Shown: positions 1 through 5,302 of the stretch, piece after piece
Numbering within the stretch: position 1 is the stretch's first letter
Layout of the letters: each line of letters opens with the position of its first letter
NCBI GenBank assembly: GCA_003242425.1
Contig: QGUL01000152.1
Span: 1-5,302, forward strand
DNA: 5,302 nucleotides
Direction: 5' to 3'
DNA from: Pseudomonadota bacterium
Lineage (GTDB): Bacteria; Pseudomonadota; Gammaproteobacteria; Burkholderiales; SG8-39
The notes under the pieces: generated by a model
Told to the model about the DNA's origin: nothing
What the model saw: only the letters and a program-made list of their open reading frames with translations
Database searches by the model: none
Position numbers and translations under genes: made by a program

Positions 1-273
1 TTCACGGGGGCGGGTCCCGGATTCGTTGAAGGGGTGGTTGGGGAGGGAACCCCGGTCCCTCCCAGGGGCGTGTTCATCGGCGCGAGCACGCGCATCTACA
101 ACCGCCTCACGGGCGAGATCCTGTACGGCCGCGTCCCGGCCGGATCGGTAGTAGTTCCTGGGAGCCTGCCCTCGCCCGACGGAAAATACAGCCTCTATGC
201 CGCCGTCATCGTGAAGCAGGTGGACGCGAAAACGCGCGCCAAGACCAGCATCAACGAGCTGCTGCGCGATTGA
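1..273 (+). CDS. dapD: DapD, tetrahydrodipicolinate N-succinyltransferase, C-terminal fragment
   Basis: Cytoplasmic enzyme that transfers succinyl from succinyl-CoA to tetrahydrodipicolinate in the succinylase route to diaminopimelate and lysine. Only about the last 90 residues are present, of roughly 275 in the family. The gene runs in from the left edge in frame 1 and stops at TGA 271-273. The fragment covers the end of the left-handed beta-helix and the C-terminal tail. From residue 23 it reads [13 protein letters not shown], then the glycine-rich [33 protein letters not shown] and the closing INELLR, which match my memory of DapD closely. Residues 1-22 are poor (FTGAGPGF in place of FIGARSE-V), probably sequence error at the contig end rather than biology (see findings). 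An internal GTG at 34 could be mistaken for a start, but homology continues upstream of it. dapE lies 1.7 kb downstream on the same strand. Confidence 0.93.
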   Translation, partial: FTGAGPGFVEGVVGEGTPVPPRGVFIGASTRIYNRLTGEILYGRVPAGSVVVPGSLPSPDGKYSLYAAVIVKQVDAKTRAKTSINELLRD

Positions 274-291
274 CGCCGCGCCGGCGCGGCG
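274..291. repeat. perfect 18-base GC palindrome between dapD and pilU
   Basis: CGCCGCGCCGGCGCGGCG is its own reverse complement and begins at the base after the dapD stop codon. As RNA it would fold into a 7-bp all-GC stem with a CCGG loop. No T-run follows, so it is not a standard rho-independent terminator. It lies just ahead of the pilU ribosome binding site (about 295-303), so it could protect the dapD 3' end or tune expression of pilU. The function is inference. Confidence 0.55.
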
Positions 292-309
292 GCGGGAGGG
301 AAGACTCGT

Positions 310-1476
310 ATGGCGATGAAACGGCTCTTCGAACTGATGGCGGAGAAAAATGCCTCCGACATCTTCATTTCCGTCGGCGCGCCGATCAGCATCAAGATCA
401 ACGGCAACACCATCCCGGTCAACCAGCAGATCATCAAGCCGGAGATGGTGCGGGCGATGATGCAGGAGGTGTTGACCGAACAGCAGATCGCCGAGTTCGA
501 GGAGAATTACGAGCTCAACACCGCCTACCCCGTGCCCGGCCTGGGCAGCTTCCGCATCAGTTGCTTCATGCAGCGCTCCACCCCGGCGATCGTGGTGCGC
601 TACATCCCCAGCGAAGTGCCCGCCTTCGACACGCTGGGGTTGCCGGACATCCTCAAGGAAGTGGTGCTGGAGAAGCGCGGCCTGATCCTCATGGTCGGCG
701 CCACCGGCTCGGGCAAGTCGACCTCGCTCGCGGCGATGATCGACCACCGCAACGCGACGATGTCCGGCCACATCATCACCATCGAGGATCCGATCGAGTT
801 CCTGTTCAAGCACAAGCGCTCGATCGTCAACCAGCGCGAGCTCGGCACCGACGCCAAGTCCTACCACGTCGCGCTCAAGAACGCGCTGCGCCAGGCGCCG
901 GACGTGATCCTGATCGGCGAGATCCGCGACCGCGAAACGATGAGCATGGCGATCGCCTACGCCCAGTCGGGCCACCTGTGTCTGGCCACGCTGCACGCCA
1001 ACAACAGTTACCACGCGCTGAACCGGATCATCAGCTTCTATCCGCTGGAGAACAGGGCCGCGCTGTTGCAGGACCTTTCCGCCTCGCTGAAGTGCATCAT
1101 CTCGCAACGGCTGGTGCGCAGCCTCAAGGGCGGCCGCGTGCCGGCCGTGGAGGTGATGCTCAACACCCGCCACATCGCCGAGCTGATCGAGGAAGGCAAC
1201 ATCAACGGCATCAAGGAGGCGATGGAGAAGAGCCTCTCGCCCGGCTCCCAGACCTTCGAACAGGCCCTGTTCCGGATGTACAAGGACGGGGTCATTTCCA
1301 AGGACGAAGCCCTCGCCCACGCCGACTCGGCCAACAACCTGCTGTGGCTGATCAACAACAGCGAAGGCAAAACGGGTCCGGCGACGCCCCCGCCCGCCCC
1401 CACCATCTCCCAGCCCACGGAGGTGCTGCCCAGCGGCGCGTCGTTCAGCGAATTCAAGCTGACCCTGGGCGACTGA
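310..1476 (+). CDS. pilU: PilU-type type IV pilus retraction ATPase
   Basis: Hexameric AAA-like motor of the PilT/PilU family at the cytoplasmic base of type IV pili. PilU normally works with PilT to depolymerise pilin. The protein has 388 residues, close to the usual 380 or so. Visible in order: an N-terminal PAS-like region with NASDIFISVGAPISIKING (about 14-32); Walker A GATGSGKST (130-138); Asp box TIEDPIEF (157-164); Walker B VILIGEIRD (199-207); His box ATLHAN (226-231); and the C-terminal TFEQALFRMYKDG...HADSANNL, which favours PilU over PilT. Residues 352-388 form a proline-rich extension ending FSEFKLTLGD. The ATG at 310 is preceded by GGAGGGAAG (295-303); a second ATG at 316 is possible. 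It lies 36 bases behind dapD on the same strand. No pilT is adjacent, which is unusual for pilU. A PilT-like paralogue with another job is the alternative. Confidence 0.92.
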   Translation: MAMKRLFELMAEKNASDIFISVGAPISIKINGNTIPVNQQIIKPEMVRAMMQEVLTEQQIAEFEENYELNTAYPVPGLGSFRISCFMQRSTPAIVVRYIPSEVPAFDTLGLPDILKEVVLEKRGLILMVGATGSGKSTSLAAMIDHRNATMSGHIITIEDPIEFLFKHKRSIVNQRELGTDAKSYHVALKNALRQAPDVILIGEIRDRETMSMAIAYAQSGHLCLATLHANNSYHALNRIISFYPLENRAALLQDLSASLKCIISQRLVRSLKGGRVPAVEVMLNTRHIAELIEEGNINGIKEAMEKSLSPGSQTFEQALFRMYKDGVISKDEALAHADSANNLLWLINNSEGKTGPATPPPAPTISQPTEVLPSGASFSEFKLTLGD

Positions 1477-1485
1477 GCCTGATAG

Positions 1486-3991
<2,506 letters not shown>

Positions 3992-4019
3992 AGCGCGCCT
4001 GCCTGACGGGTTTGTGCGA

Positions 4020-4048
4020 TTGACCGCGCCTCTCACGCCCCTTAAACT
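4020..4048 (+). promoter_or_regulatory. sigma-70 promoter of the tRNA operon
   Basis: TTGACC (4020-4025, 5 of 6 to consensus) and TAAACT (4043-4048, 4 of 6) are separated by exactly 17 bases. Transcription would start about 4-8 bases further on, a few bases before mature tRNA-Pro at 4059, so the 5' leader is very short. The -35 box lies only 28 bases after the prmB stop. Confidence 0.7.
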
Positions 4049-4058
4049 AAGAGCCCTT

Positions 4059-4135
4059 CGGGGTGTAGCGTAGCCTGGTAGCGCGCCTGGTTTGGGGCCA
4101 GGATGTCGGGAGTTCAAATCTCTCCACCCCGACCA
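4059..4135 (+). tRNA. tRNA-Pro (anticodon UGG)
   Basis: Full cloverleaf of 77 bases with encoded CCA. Acceptor CGGGGTG (4059-4065) pairs with CACCCCG (4125-4131). The D stem is GCGT/GCGC. Anticodon stem CCTGG/CCAGG encloses loop TTTGGGG with TGG at 4093-4095. T stem GGGAG/CTCTC holds loop TTCAAAT. The discriminator is A4132. It is the first gene of the cluster and reads proline CCN codons, mainly CCA and CCG. Confidence 0.97.
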
Positions 4136-4142
4136 GTTTTGG

Positions 4143-4171
4143 AACCGTCGGCGCCTTAAGCGCGGGCGGTT
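4143..4171 (+). repeat. hairpin in the tRNA-Pro/tRNA-Arg spacer
   Basis: Arms 4143-4154 (AACCGTCGGCGC) and 4160-4171 (GCGCGGGCGGTT) form a 12-position stem with one G-U pair and one G-G mismatch around loop CTTAA. No T-run follows, so it is unlikely to be a terminator. A role in processing of the tRNA precursor is inferred from position only. Confidence 0.5.
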
Positions 4172-4188
4172 GGAGTGTCCGACTAGAA

Positions 4189-4265
4189 GTGCCCGTAGCT
4201 CAACCGGATAGAGCACCAGCCTTCTAAGCTGGGGGTTACAGGTTCGACCCCTGTCGGGCACGCCA
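4189..4265 (+). tRNA. tRNA-Arg (anticodon UCU)
   Basis: Full cloverleaf of 77 bases with encoded CCA. Acceptor GTGCCCG (4189-4195) pairs with CGGGCAC (4255-4261). The D stem is GCTC/GAGC. Anticodon stem CCAGC/GCTGG encloses loop CTTCTAA with TCT at 4223-4225. T stem ACAGG/CCTGT holds loop TTCGACC. The discriminator is G4262. It decodes AGA and AGG, codons that are rare in the GC-rich genes of this window. It lies only 11 bases before the G-1 of tRNA-His, so the two are cotranscribed. Confidence 0.97.
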
Positions 4266-4277
4266 AGCCGTTCAGTG

Positions 4278-4353
4278 GTGGCTGTAGCTCAGCTGGTAGA
4301 GTCCCTGATTGTGATTCAGGTTGTCGTGGGTTCGAGTCCCATCAGCCACCCCA
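4278..4353 (+). tRNA. tRNA-His (anticodon GUG)
   Basis: Cloverleaf of 76 bases with encoded CCA. Acceptor GTGGCTG (4278-4284) pairs with CAGCCAC (4343-4349). Anticodon stem CCTGA/TCAGG encloses loop TTGTGAT with GTG at 4311-4313. T stem GTGGG/CCCAT holds loop TTCGAGT. The histidine identity pair is encoded: G4277 as G-1 opposite the C73 discriminator at 4350, so the mature tRNA probably begins at 4277. It is the last gene of the tRNA operon and is followed by a terminator 31 bases on. Confidence 0.97.
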
Positions 4354-4383
4354 GAATTTCCCCATACCAGGCTTCGCAAAAGG

Positions 4384-4405
4384 AAGGCGCTTCGGCGCCT
4401 TTTTT
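4384..4405 (+). terminator. rho-independent terminator of the tRNA operon
   Basis: AAGGCGC (4384-4390), a TTCG tetraloop (4391-4394) and GCGCCTT (4395-4401) form a perfect 7-bp stem that runs into six T residues (4400-4405). The UUCG loop and U-tract are textbook for an intrinsic terminator. Placement 31 bases after tRNA-His ends the cluster. Confidence 0.92.
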
Positions 4406-4575
4406 CATGGGCTCGCCGGGTCGCTGACCGGCCTGCACGATACGGTCCGTTGTGCAAGCCGGCACGCCCCCTCGGGCCGGCCCGTCCCGCGCCCGGCTTA
4501 CCCCGGGCAAGGAATCGTACCGCTTCAAGATGCGATCATCCGTACGGACTAGCGGAAGCCCCATGCGGATGTCGC

Positions 4576-4581
4576 TATAAT
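4576..4581 (+). promoter_or_regulatory. candidate -10 box for kpsC
   Basis: TATAAT at 4576-4581 matches consensus exactly, in the context CGCTATAATCCGCC. The -35 position at 17 bases' spacing reads CGGAAG and does not resemble TTGACA, so an activator may be needed. The palindrome TCCGTACGGA at 4539-4548 would be centred near -44 from a start around 4588. The implied leader to the kpsC ATG is about 367 bases. Confidence 0.5.
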
Positions 4582-4746
4582 CCGCCGCGATAAACAGGCA
4601 AAAAACCGCTGCGGGGAGAACCACCTACAAGCGACGCCTCTCCAGGAGCCGCTCGCTTCCAGTGCGACCAGACGTCACGCTGAACCGGCTCGCACGCCAT
4701 CTTCTGTCCGTTCGCGGCCGCTCCATCAAGAACAGGGAGCAAAAAG

Positions 4747-4950
4747 GTGGTATCGGCATCCGTCGTCAACGGCGTCCGGAAGGTGTTGCTTTCGCCTGCC
4801 GCGCCTGTCGAAAGGGCGCACCGCACGGCTACGGCTGCGCGATTGGTGCCCGCCCCCTGCGGACTCTTAACCGGAGAGTCTCAAGACCTGACTATGGTTT
4901 CGCTCCCGAGCGCCCTTCCTGCACACGCGCCGCCCCGCTTGGGCCGTTAA
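4747..4950 (+). other. possible 67-codon leader reading frame before kpsC
   Basis: A GTG at 4747 has a good Shine-Dalgarno sequence, AGGGAG (4734-4739), at 7 bases' spacing. Its TAA (4948-4950) ends four bases before the kpsC ATG, which has no Shine-Dalgarno of its own, so translation could be coupled. Against this, the peptide (beginning MVSASVVNGVRKVLL, no Asp/Glu-rich or membrane segment of note) resembles nothing I know, and codon use is mixed. It may be chance. Confidence 0.2.
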
Positions 4951-4954
4951 CGCG

Positions 4955-5302
4955 ATGATCGGCGTATTTTCACTCAGGCTTCGCAACATTCCGGCCCTGG
5001 ATGCGCTGGTCGGACAACGGATCGCGCTTGTCCATCTCCTGTCGTTGAGCAGCATCACCCAAATCGCCGGCTGGGGACTTCGCCCCTCTGCGGTCGTTGC
5101 GCGCCGATTTGCGGCCCATACACGTATTCCGTTCGTACATCTGGAAGACGGATTTTTGCGGTCCGTTGGACGAGGGGACATGGATCCCCCGCTTTCCATC
5201 GTTGTGGACGATTGCGGGGTGTACTACGACGCGACCCGTCCTTCGCGACTCGAACGCTTGATCCCGCAGCCCTTGACCGGGGGCCAGCCCCCCCGCCCCC
5301 GG
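4955..5302 (+). CDS. kpsC: KpsC-like capsule poly-Kdo linker glycosyltransferase, N-terminal fragment
   Basis: KpsC/LipA-family retaining beta-Kdo transferase of ABC-transporter-dependent (group 2 type) capsules. It acts at the inner membrane and helps build the poly-Kdo linker on phosphatidylglycerol before export. Only 116 residues of about 670 are present; the gene runs off the right edge. Family marks are the opening IGVFSLRLRNIPALDALVG, GWGLRPS (39-45), LEDGFLRS (63-70) and PPLSIVVDDCGVYYDA (78-93). ATG 4955 is the first start after an in-frame TGA at 4889-4891, so the N-terminus is well placed, but no Shine-Dalgarno precedes it. By hand count, about 37 of its first 100 codons after the start end in A or T, against 13 in dapE, which hints at a different origin. 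The last ten codons are probably damaged by sequence error. A single-domain Kdo transferase such as KpsS or a WcbA-type homologue cannot be excluded from the fragment. Confidence 0.82.
   Translation, partial: MIGVFSLRLRNIPALDALVGQRIALVHLLSLSSITQIAGWGLRPSAVVARRFAAHTRIPFVHLEDGFLRSVGRGDMDPPLSIVVDDCGVYYDATRPSRLERLIPQPLTGGQPPRPR

Larger units (their letters stand above)
4406..4954. other. 549-base stretch without a convincing gene, upstream of kpsC
   Basis: Between the tRNA terminator and kpsC I find no reading frame with recognisable protein content. It holds small inverted repeats (GCCCGG 4491-4496 with CCGGGC 4503-4508; palindrome TCCGTACGGA 4539-4548; GACTCT 4862-4867 with AGAGTC 4875-4880), a perfect -10 hexamer at 4576-4581, and a possible leader reading frame at 4747-4950. 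Two larger forward frames (4321-4593 and 4662-4958) and the reverse frames are arginine/proline-rich or antisense to tRNA and look like chance. Most of it is best read as promoter plus long 5' leader for the capsule gene. Confidence 0.55.

Noticed and set aside
34..273. Separate short gene starting at GTG 34
   Set aside because: The frame stays open to the window edge and the DapD alignment extends upstream, so this is an internal codon of truncated dapD.
4272..4624. Reverse-strand frames ending GLEPTTT or containing GTRTHDNLNHNQ
   Set aside because: These are classic mis-annotated antisense translations of tRNA-His.
4746..4760. Possible RfaH ops/JUMPstart element (GGTGGTATCGGC)
   Set aside because: It matches the ops core GGCGGTAG at too few key positions, and no wider JUMPstart sequence surrounds it.
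4662..4958. 98-codon frame whose TGA overlaps the kpsC ATG as ATGA
   Set aside because: The overlap is tempting, but there is no Shine-Dalgarno, the GTG start is arbitrary, and the protein is very Arg-rich with rare codons (AGA, TCA, TTA).

Overview
The window looks like a complete short contig from a GC-rich betaproteobacterium. The gene order dapD – pilU – ArsC-like reductase – dapE – prmB, the strong preference for G or C at third codon positions and the KpsC-type capsule gene all fit the Rhodocyclales (Azoarcus/Thauera/Zoogloea-like). That placement is inferred from remembered gene order and composition, not from a search.

Layout: positions 1-273 hold the C-terminal third of dapD. A 36-base gap with a perfect 18-base palindrome leads into pilU (310-1476). 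A 145-base gap with several inverted repeats follows. Then comes a tight, overlapping run of an ArsC/YffB-family reductase (1622-1978), dapE (1975-3102) and prmB (3095-3991). A tRNA operon with a recognisable promoter (4020-4048) carries tRNA-Pro(UGG), tRNA-Arg(UCU) and tRNA-His(GUG), and ends in a rho-independent terminator (4384-4405). From 4406 to 4954 there is no convincing gene, but there is a perfect -10 hexamer and what looks like a leader of about 367 bases. kpsC starts at 4955 and runs off the end.

DapD and DapE are two steps of the succinylase route to meso-diaminopimelate and lysine. DapD adds the succinyl group and DapE removes it. PrmB methylates ribosomal protein uL3. PilU is an accessory type IV pilus retraction ATPase and has no obvious link to lysine synthesis. 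KpsC builds the poly-Kdo linker that anchors export-ready capsule to lipid, so the right-hand end is probably the start of a capsule locus. Its codon use is less GC-biased than that of the genes to its left, as expected for accessory DNA placed beside tRNA genes.

I see no undescribed multi-gene system. The points most worth a second look are these: (1) both ends of the window carry protein-damaging substitutions that nearly all copy a neighbouring base, which looks like base-calling error at contig ends; (2) the long leader upstream of kpsC, with a -10 box, a palindrome near -44 and a short reading frame that could be translationally coupled to kpsC; (3) a possibly leaderless start for the reductase gene; (4) a pilU set inside a lysine-synthesis cluster.
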